Of a DNA stretch of 64,000 nucleotides, positions 34,381-43,860 are shown piece by piece. The notes beneath the pieces are model-generated. The model had not been told where the DNA came from. It made no database searches and saw nothing but the letters and a program-made list of their open reading frames with translations. Position 1 is the first letter of the stretch; each line of letters begins with the position of its first letter. Origin of the DNA: Brevundimonas sp. EYE_349 (GTDB lineage Bacteria > Pseudomonadota > Alphaproteobacteria > Caulobacterales > Caulobacteraceae); NCBI RefSeq assembly GCF_023147505.1, contig NZ_JAHXPB010000003.1:248001-312000 (forward strand), in the 5' to 3' direction. The position numbers and the translations under genes are program-made.

Positions 34381-35907
34381 ATGAAGCGCTCCGTGCGTGC
34401 GGCTCAGTATGTCCGCATGTCTACCGAGCATCAGAAATACTCGACTGAGAACCAGGCGGAGGCGATCGCGGCCTACGCTGCCCGGCGCGGGTTCGAGATC
34501 GTCCGCACCTATGAGGACGCCGGCAAGAGCGGGCTGCGGATGGATGGCCGCGCGGGGCTTCAGAAGCTGATCGCCGACGTCCGGAGCGGCTCGACCGATT
34601 TCAACGCCATTCTGGTCTACGACGTCAGTCGATGGGGCCGCTTCCAGGACTCCGACGAGAGCGCCTACTACGAGTTCATCTGTCGCGAGGCCGGCCTGGC
34701 GGTCCACTACTGCGCCGAGCAGTTCGAGAACGATGGCAGCCTGAGCGCGACGGTCATCAAGAGCATGAAGCGCGCGATGGCCGGCGAGTACAGCCGCGAG
34801 CTATCGGCCAAGGTGTTTGCAGGCCAGTGCCGCCTTATCACCTTGGGCTACAGGCAAGGCGGCCCCGCCGGATACGGCCTGCGCCGCCAGCTCATCGATG
34901 AGCACGGTGCTCCGAAAGGCCTTCTGGAACGTGGTGAGCAGAAGAGCTTGCAAACCGACCGGGTGGTGCTGACACCAGGCCCACCCGAAGAGGTGGAGGT
35001 GGTCCGCCGCCTCTATAGGCTCTTCGTGCTGCAGCAGCGATCCGAGGCTGAGATTGCCGCTCAGCTGAACGCCGAGGGATTGCGTACGGATCTGGGGCAC
35101 CCGTGGACGCGCGCCACCGTCCACCAGGTGCTGACCAATGAGAAGTACATCGGCAACAACATCTACAATCGCCGCTCCTTCAAACTGAAGGCGAAGCGGG
35201 TCACGAATACCCCGGACATGTGGGTGCGCAAGGACGGCGCCTTCGAGGGCATCGTCGATGCGGACTTTTTCGACGCCGCTCAGCGCATCATCCAGGCGCG
35301 AAGCGCACGGTTCAGCGACGAGGAGTTGCTCGCCAGACTGTCCCAGCTCCTTGAGAACAAGGGCTTCCTCTCAGGCCTTATCATCGATGAAGTCGATGAG
35401 ATGCCATCCACGTCCGTCTATCGGAAGCGCTTCGGCAGCCTTCTAAGGGCGTATCAGCTGGTCGGTTACTCCCCCAGCCGGGACTTCCGCTACATCGAGA
35501 CGAACCGCGCGCTGCGGGCCATGCACCCGGACGTAGTCGCCTCCGTGGTGGAGGGGCTGCACGCCGCCGGCGGCCACGCCGACGTTGATGCGAACGGGCT
35601 CCTTAAGATCAATGCTGAGTTCAGCGCCTCGATCATCATCGCGCGCTGTCTAGAGACGCCTGCAGGCGGTCTGCGATGGAAGCTCAGACTCGACCAGGGG
35701 CTGAGGCCGAACCTCACCATCGCAGTGCGGATGGAGCCCGGCAACACGGAGATCCGGGACTACTACCTCCTGCCTTGGATTGAGTACGGCGCTGATCCGA
35801 GCCTGCGCTTGGCGCCCGACAACGGCCTGCTGCTCGACACCTTCCGTTTCGACGAGCTTGGGCCCTTCTACGACCTTGCTAGGCGCACGGAGCTTGCCGC
35901 CGCATGA
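34381..35907 (+). CDS. Serine recombinase of the resolvase/invertase family
   Basis: A 508-residue recombinase; the ATG at 34381 (MKRSVRAAQYVRMSTEHQKY) follows AAGGCGAG and fits the family better than the one at 34348. The resolvase domain has catalytic Ser14 in YVRMSTEHQ, then YEDAGKSGLRMDGRAGLQKLI and YDVSRWGRFQDSDE. A Recombinase domain (GYRQGGPAGYGLRRQL to EKYIGNNIYNR) and a long C-terminal part follow. It heads a three-gene operon with two ParB-like genes (ATGA overlap at 35904). It may resolve, invert or excise DNA; its target is unknown. Confidence 0.92.
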   Translation: MKRSVRAAQYVRMSTEHQKYSTENQAEAIAAYAARRGFEIVRTYEDAGKSGLRMDGRAGLQKLIADVRSGSTDFNAILVYDVSRWGRFQDSDESAYYEFICREAGLAVHYCAEQFENDGSLSATVIKSMKRAMAGEYSRELSAKVFAGQCRLITLGYRQGGPAGYGLRRQLIDEHGAPKGLLERGEQKSLQTDRVVLTPGPPEEVEVVRRLYRLFVLQQRSEAEIAAQLNAEGLRTDLGHPWTRATVHQVLTNEKYIGNNIYNRRSFKLKAKRVTNTPDMWVRKDGAFEGIVDADFFDAAQRIIQARSARFSDEELLARLSQLLENKGFLSGLIIDEVDEMPSTSVYRKRFGSLLRAYQLVGYSPSRDFRYIETNRALRAMHPDVVASVVEGLHAAGGHADVDANGLLKINAEFSASIIIARCLETPAGGLRWKLRLDQGLRPNLTIAVRMEPGNTEIRDYYLLPWIEYGADPSLRLAPDNGLLLDTFRFDELGPFYDLARRTELAAA

Positions 35908-36776
35908 CAGACGCACCTGAAATCCGGCTGATCCCCGTCAATCAGATCACGGTCCTGAACCCGCGAGCGCGCAACAAGCGCGTGTTCCAGGAGCTGGTCA
36001 CCAGCATCGAGCATCTTGGCTTGAAGAAGCCCATCACCGTGAGCCCTCGGCCCGGCCGATCTCGCTATGATCTTGTCTGCGGCCAGGGGCGGCTCGAGGC
36101 CTTCATCGCTCTTGGCCAAGACCAGATTCCAGCGATCATTGTCGATGCGTCAGAGGACGACTGTTTCGTCATGAGCCTCGTGGAGAACCTCGCTCGTCGG
36201 CAGCACACGTCGCTCGAGCTGGTGCGGGCCATCGGAGCGCTTAGGGAAAGGGGCTACTCGATCGATGAGATCGCTGCGAAGGTCGACTTCGGTCCTGACT
36301 ACATCAGCGCGATCTGCCACTTGCTGGAGAACGGCGAAGAGAAGCTGATCTCCGCGGTTGAACGCGGCGTGATCCCTCACACCATCGCCATGGAGATCGC
36401 CAAAGCAAAAGAAGGCGATGTTCAGCAGGCCCTGGCCCAGGCGTACGAAGAGAAATCGATACCCGGCAATCAGGTTCTCGCGATCCGCCAGATCATCAAT
36501 CAGCGAAACACCAGCGGCAAAGGCATTCACAGGACGACGAAGTTCAGTCGGAAGCCGACAACGGCGGGTGCTCTCATCCGCTCCCTTCAGCGCGAGACCG
36601 AACGGAGGCAGTCCTTCGCGCGTCGGGCTTCGCTGACACGTTCCAGGTTGGTGTTCGTCACCAACGCCTTGAGGCATCTGCTCAGCGAGGAGCGTTTCCA
36701 GTCCCTGATGAAGGCCGAGGGCCTGCACACGCTTCCAACAGCGCTGGCGTCGCGGTTGGCCCAGGAGCGGAGCTGA
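35904..36776 (+). CDS. ParB/RepB-like protein 1
   Basis: A 290-residue ParB-family protein: IRLIPVNQITVLNPRARNKRVFQELVTSIEHLGLKKPITV, the ParB box VCGQGRLEAFIALGQ, and MSLVENLARRQHTSLE. The HTH region (YSIDEIAAKVDFGPDYISAICHLL) and a basic C-terminal part follow. The ParB box reads GQGR where classic ParB proteins have GERR, so CTP use is uncertain. It overlaps the recombinase by 4 bp and the second ParB gene by 1 bp. No ParA is nearby, so this is probably not plasmid partition. Confidence 0.85.
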   Translation: MTDAPEIRLIPVNQITVLNPRARNKRVFQELVTSIEHLGLKKPITVSPRPGRSRYDLVCGQGRLEAFIALGQDQIPAIIVDASEDDCFVMSLVENLARRQHTSLELVRAIGALRERGYSIDEIAAKVDFGPDYISAICHLLENGEEKLISAVERGVIPHTIAMEIAKAKEGDVQQALAQAYEEKSIPGNQVLAIRQIINQRNTSGKGIHRTTKFSRKPTTAGALIRSLQRETERRQSFARRASLTRSRLVFVTNALRHLLSEERFQSLMKAEGLHTLPTALASRLAQERS

Positions 36777-37666
36777 TGCACGCAGTCAAGATCGCGTTTG
36801 AGCAGCGCGTCCGGCTCCTGCCGCTCGAGCAGATATTGCCGTCGAAGATGCTGACGGCCTCGGTCATCGACTCGGTGAAGTATCGAAGAATCGCCGCATC
36901 GGTGGCTGAGGTGGGTCTGGTTGAACCTCTCGTCGTGGCGCAGGTGAAGCCGGGAAGCACCTATACCCTGCTGGACGGCCATGTCCGTCTAAGCATCCTG
37001 AAAGAACACGGCGTTGAACGAGCGCGCTGCGTCGTGTCGTCCGATGACGAGGCCTTCACCTACAACAAGCGGGTCAACCGGCTGGCGACAATCCAAGAGC
37101 ACTACATGATCGTCCGGGCCATCGAGCGTGGCGTCTCAGAAGAGAAGTTGGCGCGCGCTCTCAACGTCGACATCGGTTCCATCAGGAGCAGGCGACAGCT
37201 TTTGAATGGCATCCATGATGACGTGGCCGAGCTCCTCAAGGACAAGCCCGTCGGGATCCAGACCTTCAGCAAGCTGCGCAAGATGAAGCCCATCCGACAG
37301 CTGGAGGTCGCGGAGCTGATGGTGTCGGCCAACAACTTCAGCGCCAGCTACGCCCGCGCTCTGCTGGTCACAACCAAGGCGACCGACCTCGTGAATCCAC
37401 AAGCGAAGGCCGTCCCTGGCCTAAGCCCTGAGCAGATCGATCGGCTGCAGCGCGAGCTCGATGCGGGGTCCCATGACTACCACGAGCTGGAGGCGTCGTT
37501 TGGCGACGACACCCTCGTGCTGGTCATCGCGGCAGGGTTTCTGGAGCGGCTCCTGTCTCGTCCTGCCATCGATGCCTACCTGGCCGACGCGCATCCAGAG
37601 ATGTTGCAGAACTTCCGTTCGATCGTAGCGGCGGCGTCTCTCGATCAGACGGCTCAAGCCGCCTGA
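36776..37666 (+). CDS. ParB/RepB-like protein 2 (RepB C-terminal type)
   Basis: A 296-residue protein with a ParB-like N-terminus (VRLLPLEQILPSKMLTASVIDSVKYRRIAASVAEVGLVEPLVV, then YTLLDGHVRLSILKEHGVE) and a region seen in proteins annotated with the plasmid RepB C-terminal domain. The nucleotide box is changed to DGHVRL. It completes the recombinase-ParB-ParB operon. The three genes are tightly overlapping and so are likely to work as one system. Its role is unknown. Confidence 0.8.
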   Translation: MHAVKIAFEQRVRLLPLEQILPSKMLTASVIDSVKYRRIAASVAEVGLVEPLVVAQVKPGSTYTLLDGHVRLSILKEHGVERARCVVSSDDEAFTYNKRVNRLATIQEHYMIVRAIERGVSEEKLARALNVDIGSIRSRRQLLNGIHDDVAELLKDKPVGIQTFSKLRKMKPIRQLEVAELMVSANNFSASYARALLVTTKATDLVNPQAKAVPGLSPEQIDRLQRELDAGSHDYHELEASFGDDTLVLVIAAGFLERLLSRPAIDAYLADAHPEMLQNFRSIVAAASLDQTAQAA

Positions 37667-37996
37667 CCAAAGTGCGTTTGGGGACCGGGACCCAATAAGC
37701 GCCGGGACCGTCGGAGAAGCCGCCGTGTGGGGCGGATCAAGGACGGTGGCGGGGATGACGGCGATCCCGTTCGGAGCCCGCTAGGCTGGTCGACATCTGG
37801 CTAGCCGGAGTCGGCGGTTGGGATAGGATCACATGAATCTGCTTCAGCCGCCGGCTTCTTGAGCGCGTCGAAAGCGGTCATACACCGATTTCCGGCGCGG
37901 TCGTTTACGCGCCGCCTTCTCAGGTCTCGGCGCCACCTCTCGCGCGCGGCGGACGTCGATAAATGATGCTCCACGCTGGGGCTGGCAGCGTTTCGA
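37667..37996. other. Intergenic region between convergent cargo operons
   Basis: No gene is supported here. The plus-strand recombinase operon ends at 37666 and the minus-strand restriction enzyme ends at 37997. Small GC hairpins occur, but no T-run follows them on either strand. Confidence 0.4.
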
Positions 37997-40900
37997 TCAA
38001 GCGACCCGGCGCAGGTAGTACCGTCCGTCGGAGCGGCTGATCGCGCCGGTGCGCTCCAGCGACAGCAATATGCTGATAATCGGCTGTCTAGCGCGCATCC
38101 CTTGGGTGAAGCGGCTGGCGAGCTCTTCCAAGGACAGCCCCCGGTCTGCGTTGGCGAGAACGGCCATGATTGCGCCCGCTCGCTCAATGCCGTTGCCGGG
38201 GAACTCAGGTCGCTCCTCTCCGGCGTCCACCTCAAGATTCATCTCGACGTCTTCTTCAGCCGTCACGGTCGTGTGCACCGCCTGGTACTCAGGCCTGAGC
38301 CATTTTATATCGCCTTCGGCCTCTTGCGCGGCTCTAGCGGCGTTTAGGTCGACAAGCCGCTTGAACATGTCTTCCGCTAGGAGATCGGTAGGCCAGCCGT
38401 ATGCCTCCGCAGTCGCGGCATCGATCTGATCATGAAGCTCGAGAATTCGAGACGCGAGGCCCGCGTCGTGTATTGCCCGTTCCACTGTTGACAGTGGCGG
38501 CTCAGTCGGATCGCGCCGCAAGGCTCTCAAGCGCTCCACGACGTTGTAGAGCCCGGTCATGGTCAACGCGGGGTGGCTTTCGATGCGCTCCTTACGGAGG
38601 CTGTCCAGGGTCTCGCCGAGATCCGCCAACCTTTCCCCCTGCTCGCCGTCAAGATCGGGGAAGGGAAACTGCGGGAATATCTCGGTGTTGTTGAAACGAG
38701 GACGATCCTCTAACGTCCCCCCGAAATAACGACACCAAGCATGATGCGCGGATGACGATAAAACAGCGAGGACAGCCGCACTGCTGCTAGTAACCGCGTA
38801 AGCCATGGCGTCGGGAATGACGTCGTTGGCGACGAAGACGAATGGTCGATGCTTAGCGGTGTAAGGAGTGGCAATGAAACGCGGCAGCCCCTCGATCGCC
38901 TGTCTCATTGTCTTCGCTGGCGCTGCATATCGCCACCAGCGCTTTTTGCGCGAGGGATTCCGGTTCAATTCCCGCTCGGGCTTCACCGTTAGCAGGAGAC
39001 GTTGGTAGATCTCGGGATATAGACGTCTTACCTGGTCCTCGTCCAAATCTTCAACATCTATGATGTATCCGTGGGACAGCCGATCAGTGAGATCATCTCC
39101 GATGATGTAGGGACGGATACGTTTATCACGCACCGCAAATTCAAACCCTGTCATGTCCGCCGGCGATAGCTTGAAGCCGTCGTTGCCCGGCACTACTCCC
39201 TGAAAGCACATGGACCGATTGCTTTTGAGGGGCTTGACCCGCCCTCTTGCGTCCGAGGCGGTCAGGTCGCTGAAGAGACTTTCCACCTCAGTGATCCGCA
39301 AGGATCGGGCGTCATTCTTCTTCTTCAATGTTCCCAGGCGGAGAGGACCGGTGTGGTGGGGCCCCGCGCAGACTGTCAGTGAGATACGGACACTGGCTCC
39401 GTCTTTGTCCTCGACCCAAGGATGATCGGCGACCGCGAAGATGAGTTTGGGCGCTCGACGCGCAGTTAGAGCTTGTTCAACAGCCACGCGGGAATATTGC
39501 TGGGTGATGCTATTTGTCGTGACCAGGCCGAACCGTTTAGTCGCGCCTTCGCCTACTGACCTTGCGGCTTTGACCCACCAATACATGACGATGTCCGCCG
39601 TGCCGGGAATGTCTGGATAGGCCGCCAAAACTGCGTCGCGGTATTCATCGCCTAGACGATCCCGCATGACGCGGATGCCGATGAAAGGCGGGTTGCCGAC
39701 GATGAATTCGGCTGGAGGCCACTGGCGTTCGCGGGGATTGATATAGCGCCAAACCGGCACCTGTACGCTTGTGTCTGGGGTCTTCCTGCCCGTAACCGGA
39801 TGCAGCATCTTGGTCTCGCCGTCCCATCGGGTGCGCTGCGTGCCGTCTTCGAGCAGCACGGGCTCGCGATGATCCCAGTCCAGGATGGCGTCCTTCACTT
39901 CAATGTTGCCATAGGCCTGAAGCACGGGATCGGATGGCGCGGCTCCGCCAGCGTTGCGAAGGTTCCACTGGAGATAGCCGATCCACAAGACGAGTTCGGA
40001 AATCGCCGCAGCCCGCGGGTTCAACTCTAGTCCGAGAAACTGGTGAGGGTCGACCGTTTCACCTTGGAACCCGAGTCGCGCGGTTCCCTCGCCCAATCCG
40101 CCAAGCGCATCCAGGACCTCGCCCTCAAGGCGCTTCATCAGCTCGAGAGTGACGTACAAGAAGTTCCCAGTCCCACACGCAGGATCGAGGATTTTTACGG
40201 TGGCGAGACGATGGTGAAAGTCGGCGGCGATCTTGCGAGCATCAGCCAAGCGTCCCTTCGAACGCGCTTCGTCCATTGCGGCTTGAGCCGCGTTCCACTC
40301 TTGGCGAAGCGGCTCGATCACCGTGATGACAACAAGGCGCTCGACGTAGGACCGGGGTGTAAAATGGGCGCCGAGCTTTGCGCGGTCCTTTGCGCTTAGC
40401 GCGCGCTCCAGAAGCGCGCCGAAGATCGAGGGATCAACTTCGGTCCAGCGCTTGGATGCAGCCGCACGCAGATGTCCGATGTCGGCCGGCTTCAGTTCAA
40501 AGACAGTTGCATCTTGGAACAGTTTGCCATTGAAGCGGCGGACTGTCTGCTCGAACGCGTAGGCGAAGGTACCAGTGTCCATGGCGGACCAAAGCTGACC
40601 AACCAAGTTGGGGAATAGCTCGGGCTGCTGCTCGCAGCGCGCCAGAAGGTTTTCGAACGCCTTCTCGGGAAGGAGGCCCGCGTCTTCGGCGAACATGGTG
40701 AAAAGGCATCGCATCAAGAACATGGCGACAGCCTCTGGATCGTTGCCCTCGCTCTCCAAGGTGGTTGATACCTTTGCGAGGCTGGCCGCCACCTCTCGGG
40801 TGACTGCCTCGGTCCGCTTCGACGGGTCTAGCGCGGACGGCTTCGTCCAGATCATGCGCAGGAACTCGCGCGTATCCTCGCGTTTCAGGTCGTCGAGATA

Positions 40901-41419
40901 AATCCTGAAGCGAGACTGATCGGGAAATTGAGAATAGTTGCGACCTCGTCCGCTGAAATCTGCGAAGACCTCAAAGCAGTTTCCGACGTCGCAGGTGATA
41001 AGGAATGGAGGCCAGTCGTGGTCGTCGGGCAGCGCGCGCGCGTAGTCCTCAGCCTGTCGTCTGGCGTTTAGCATGAGGACATCCCAAGAGCGCCGCGTTG
41101 AGCGCTGGCCGTCCGTCGGCTCGACCGATTCCATACGCTCGACGGCCTTCGGCTGTCCTCGCTCGCGGCTCTGCTTGGCCTCCAGAACAAAGCAGCCGCG
41201 CTTGTAGAGATCGATCCGGCCTGTGCTGCTTCCAGAGACTGGGTCATGGAAGCGAACTGCACGCTCAAAGACATAGTCGTTCAGAGCGCTGTCAGCCCGC
41301 GCGGGATGGGGGCGCTGCACGCCGATTAGATCGCAGAGCTCGCTGAGAAACAGGGCATAGTTAGCCCGCTCAGCCCCTTCAGAAGCCGTCCAACGCTTGA
41401 TGAATTCCTCGACGACCAT
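37997..41419 (-). CDS. MmeI-like type IIL restriction-modification enzyme
   Basis: With the ATG at 41419 the protein has 1140 residues. The nuclease motif is Asp70-X9-Glu80-X-Lys82 (RIDLYKRGCFVLEAKQS), the same pattern and numbering as I know for MmeI. The longer frame begins with GTG and shifts this by six. The methyltransferase core has ILDPACGTGNFLYVTLEL (motif I, near 405) and VGNPPFIG (motif IV), then a target-recognition region. One chain therefore cuts and methylates adenine. It lies downstream of the tns-HNH operon and probably protects the host or stabilises the element. It is longer than MmeI; a lone methyltransferase is less likely. Confidence 0.88.
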   Translation of the reverse strand: MVVEEFIKRWTASEGAERANYALFLSELCDLIGVQRPHPARADSALNDYVFERAVRFHDPVSGSSTGRIDLYKRGCFVLEAKQSRERGQPKAVERMESVEPTDGQRSTRRSWDVLMLNARRQAEDYARALPDDHDWPPFLITCDVGNCFEVFADFSGRGRNYSQFPDQSRFRIYLDDLKREDTREFLRMIWTKPSALDPSKRTEAVTREVAASLAKVSTTLESEGNDPEAVAMFLMRCLFTMFAEDAGLLPEKAFENLLARCEQQPELFPNLVGQLWSAMDTGTFAYAFEQTVRRFNGKLFQDATVFELKPADIGHLRAAASKRWTEVDPSIFGALLERALSAKDRAKLGAHFTPRSYVERLVVITVIEPLRQEWNAAQAAMDEARSKGRLADARKIAADFHHRLATVKILDPACGTGNFLYVTLELMKRLEGEVLDALGGLGEGTARLGFQGETVDPHQFLGLELNPRAAAISELVLWIGYLQWNLRNAGGAAPSDPVLQAYGNIEVKDAILDWDHREPVLLEDGTQRTRWDGETKMLHPVTGRKTPDTSVQVPVWRYINPRERQWPPAEFIVGNPPFIGIRVMRDRLGDEYRDAVLAAYPDIPGTADIVMYWWVKAARSVGEGATKRFGLVTTNSITQQYSRVAVEQALTARRAPKLIFAVADHPWVEDKDGASVRISLTVCAGPHHTGPLRLGTLKKKNDARSLRITEVESLFSDLTASDARGRVKPLKSNRSMCFQGVVPGNDGFKLSPADMTGFEFAVRDKRIRPYIIGDDLTDRLSHGYIIDVEDLDEDQVRRLYPEIYQRLLLTVKPERELNRNPSRKKRWWRYAAPAKTMRQAIEGLPRFIATPYTAKHRPFVFVANDVIPDAMAYAVTSSSAAVLAVLSSSAHHAWCRYFGGTLEDRPRFNNTEIFPQFPFPDLDGEQGERLADLGETLDSLRKERIESHPALTMTGLYNVVERLRALRRDPTEPPLSTVERAIHDAGLASRILELHDQIDAATAEAYGWPTDLLAEDMFKRLVDLNAARAAQEAEGDIKWLRPEYQAVHTTVTAEEDVEMNLEVDAGEERPEFPGNGIERAGAIMAVLANADRGLSLEELASRFTQGMRARQPIISILLSLERTGAISRSDGRYYLRRVA

Positions 41420-41611
41420 GGCCCCCCGCCTTCGCACGCACTGATTGGTAGGGCAGCCTCGTTAATCGATCGCTTACCACGCGACAAACGCCTCCAAATG
41501 AGGTCGAGCTGACAGGTCCTGGCGCGGATTCTGCCCGCTGCTTGGGCTGCCAAGAATGCCGCTTAGGCGAAGAGCGGGCCCCCGCGCCCGTGAACGACGC
41601 GGAGCTGGAGA

Positions 41612-41977
41612 TCAATCCTTACCCTGGCGTTCAACGACGAAGGTCGCGCGCTTGTGCATTTCCAATCGCCACCGATCGGCAGCTGCCGGGGAATACAGTC
41701 GCTCTAACACCAAAGCATGCCAGATGCGGTCGCATCCGGTGGGGGGATCAGACCCTCGTCGCGTGTTGCAAGCGAAGTGCTTAAGCAGCCCATTGATCAG
41801 GCTATGGCCACCGCCTCGGCATTTTGGCACGACGTGATCATAGGTCGGATAGCTAGGGCGATCTCGCGGAAAGCCCCGCTTGAGGCTCATCGGCTCGCCA
41901 CATCCTGCGCAGCGCCCATTCTGAGCCCAATGCAGAATCCGACGCTGCCGGACCCGACGCTTAACCTCATCGTTCAT
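41612..41977 (-). CDS. Small HNH-endonuclease-like protein coupled to tniQ
   Basis: A 121-residue protein starting at the ATG at 41977, which overlaps the tniQ stop by 4 bp (ATGA). Motifs are CAGCGEPM, YDHVVPKCRGGGHSLINGLL and HFACNTRRG. They give the HNH core Asp-His...Asn...His/Asn, with one zinc cysteine replaced by histidine (HFAC for CxxC). No methylase is fused. Because translation is coupled to tniQ, it may act in transposition or targeting, or be a hitchhiking nuclease. Confidence 0.82.
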   Translation of the reverse strand: MNDEVKRRVRQRRILHWAQNGRCAGCGEPMSLKRGFPRDRPSYPTYDHVVPKCRGGGHSLINGLLKHFACNTRRGSDPPTGCDRIWHALVLERLYSPAAADRWRLEMHKRATFVVERQGKD

Positions 41978-43860
41978 TGACCGGCCACCATCCAGCTCTC
42001 CATGAGAGCACGATCGTAAAAGCCTTGCCCCAAGCTCCCGCCTGCGGTGAAGGCCTGCAGCTCCGGCCAAAGTTGTGCTGGCGATTTTCCTATCCGGGCC
42101 GCGATCTCTCGTGTTGTGATCAGCTGCCGCCCTAACGCTTCAACTTCTGGCCGGCCATACACGGCGGCGCCTTTCGCGATTATCGGTGTGAGGTACTTTC
42201 GATAACGCAGCCAGCTCACGTCTTGAGCCGTACAGTTGAGGTGCTCTTCTACCTCCGACGGCGTCATTTCCTCACGCCGCCACTCGGCCAGGTCGCCAGC
42301 TTGAAAAGCGAAGGGGCGCCCACCTTCCGAGCCCCCCATGAGGATGTGCCGCGCCGTCACTGGATGAACTCTCAGGTCAATGATGCGATTGTCGGGGCGA
42401 CCGCGTCGCAGCCCCCCTGGAAGTTCTCCGTTCAGCGCGGCTCTAAGGAGCCGAGCCCATGGCTTTGGCCTACCTCCAACGCCCTGCATGACTTCTCGAA
42501 GAGGCACGTCTTCGTCAGAAGCGTCAGACATCGCCGCATCGGCCACCTGGCTCACAAGGGTTTTTGCGCTTTCGCGCGTGATGTGAAGGCCGTCATAAAC
42601 TAACTTCGCCGCAGCGCTCGTCGTTTCAGCTATAAGGCCGAGCCCAAGCAACTGCTCCACCGCTGAACGCTGGAGACCGGTGCGCGATTGAAATTCTCTC
42701 AAGGACATTTGTGCTCTCAGCTCATCGCGCATTCGGTCCACGTGAGTTTTCAGGAATGAGCCGTGCGTTCGGTGTTCGCCTCCAATCGTCACTTCATTAG
42801 GCAGGAGACCAGAACTGGCGAGCAACCGGACGTCGCGACGCTCGACCCGCAGCAAGCCGGCGGCCTGGGTGGTGCTAAGCCAGTTTGCCTCCCAGCCGGG
42901 CGTTATGTTGCCTCTGTCGGGCCGCCCATACTGCAGAATTTTGATCACGTCGGCTCTCACGGCGGGCCTGAGCGAGAACCGCAGCAGAGTCTCGAGGCGC
43001 TTGCGAAACGCCGACACGACCTCATCACCATGCTGACGAAGGTCCCAGTGGGCGCGATGGAAATCGAGGAGGAACTGGCCAGCCGCCGCGACATCGCAGA
43101 CTTCCAGATTTACACGTCCACGTATGTCGGGATCCCTCATCACCCTAAGCGGGCGGGCGATGGCGAGGATCAAGTCGTAAACGTCTGTTGGGCAGCGAGC
43201 GGCGTAGATTGGCGGCAAGGCCATCATCGACCTTTCCTGCGCGGCTTCGTCGCCGAATAGCCCAAGAACCCAAGTCAGCGCCCTGCGGTCCGGTCGAGGT
43301 ACGGTTTGACGCTTGGCATCCGAGACAGGCGTTCTGCAATGACCGCAGATGTGGAGCGCGGTTGCGCTCATCCAGGTGAGGTGTTGGCATCCACGTCTCG
43401 GGCACCGATCGATCAACATCTCCCAAGTAACCGGACAGAAGCCCAGGTCTTTCACCATCCATATGGCTTGGTCGGGATCGCCAGCTGCATGTCGCGGGGG
43501 CACCCGCCGTATACCGCTCTCTATTTGACCGGGCGTCAGCCAAACACCGCCGAGGCGTCGGCGACCGCCCTGCGGACCTTCCACACCCCACAGCCTGGCC
43601 CACGCATCGGGGGGTGCCGCGAAGCGTTCGAATAGTTGATCGGCGACCTTCCCGACCTTGTCGATACAATTTCCTGCCAACGTGACGTTGAGGCCTAGCG
43701 ATTTGAAGATGGGCCAAATTCCTGGGAGGAAGTTGGGCTCTACGTTTCGAAGCAGGTATCCCGGAAGAGTTTCGCCGGGCGCAGGTATGACGGGGAAGAG
43801 CATGCTCTTCCCCGTCTCCTGACGCGCCGTCGCCGGCAGCAAGTCAGATGAGCTAGGCAT
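41974..43860 (-). CDS. tniQ: TniQ/TnsD-like target-selection protein
   Basis: A 628-residue protein; the start at 43860 overlaps the tnsC stop by 8 bp, while the longer frame runs antisense-like into tnsC. The N-terminus LFPVIPAPGETLPGYLLRNVE is the TniQ start. A zinc finger follows (CPRRGCQHLTWMSATALHIC and GHC) near 160-185, then a long C-terminal part with several helix-turn-helix-like blocks (WLSTTQAAGLLRVERRDVRLL; MTPSEVEEHLNCTAQDVSWL). Size suits TnsD-type proteins that bind DNA directly. The tRNA-Arg at the right end is the likely target. Confidence 0.9.
   Translation of the reverse strand: MPSSSDLLPATARQETGKSMLFPVIPAPGETLPGYLLRNVEPNFLPGIWPIFKSLGLNVTLAGNCIDKVGKVADQLFERFAAPPDAWARLWGVEGPQGGRRRLGGVWLTPGQIESGIRRVPPRHAAGDPDQAIWMVKDLGFCPVTWEMLIDRCPRRGCQHLTWMSATALHICGHCRTPVSDAKRQTVPRPDRRALTWVLGLFGDEAAQERSMMALPPIYAARCPTDVYDLILAIARPLRVMRDPDIRGRVNLEVCDVAAAGQFLLDFHRAHWDLRQHGDEVVSAFRKRLETLLRFSLRPAVRADVIKILQYGRPDRGNITPGWEANWLSTTQAAGLLRVERRDVRLLASSGLLPNEVTIGGEHRTHGSFLKTHVDRMRDELRAQMSLREFQSRTGLQRSAVEQLLGLGLIAETTSAAAKLVYDGLHITRESAKTLVSQVADAAMSDASDEDVPLREVMQGVGGRPKPWARLLRAALNGELPGGLRRGRPDNRIIDLRVHPVTARHILMGGSEGGRPFAFQAGDLAEWRREEMTPSEVEEHLNCTAQDVSWLRYRKYLTPIIAKGAAVYGRPEVEALGRQLITTREIAARIGKSPAQLWPELQAFTAGGSLGQGFYDRALMESWMVAGQ

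Noticed and set aside
35904..37666. Plasmid replication/partition locus (repABC)
   Set aside because: There is no ParA/RepA, no RepC and no origin-like repeats; the ParB-like genes are fused into a recombinase operon.
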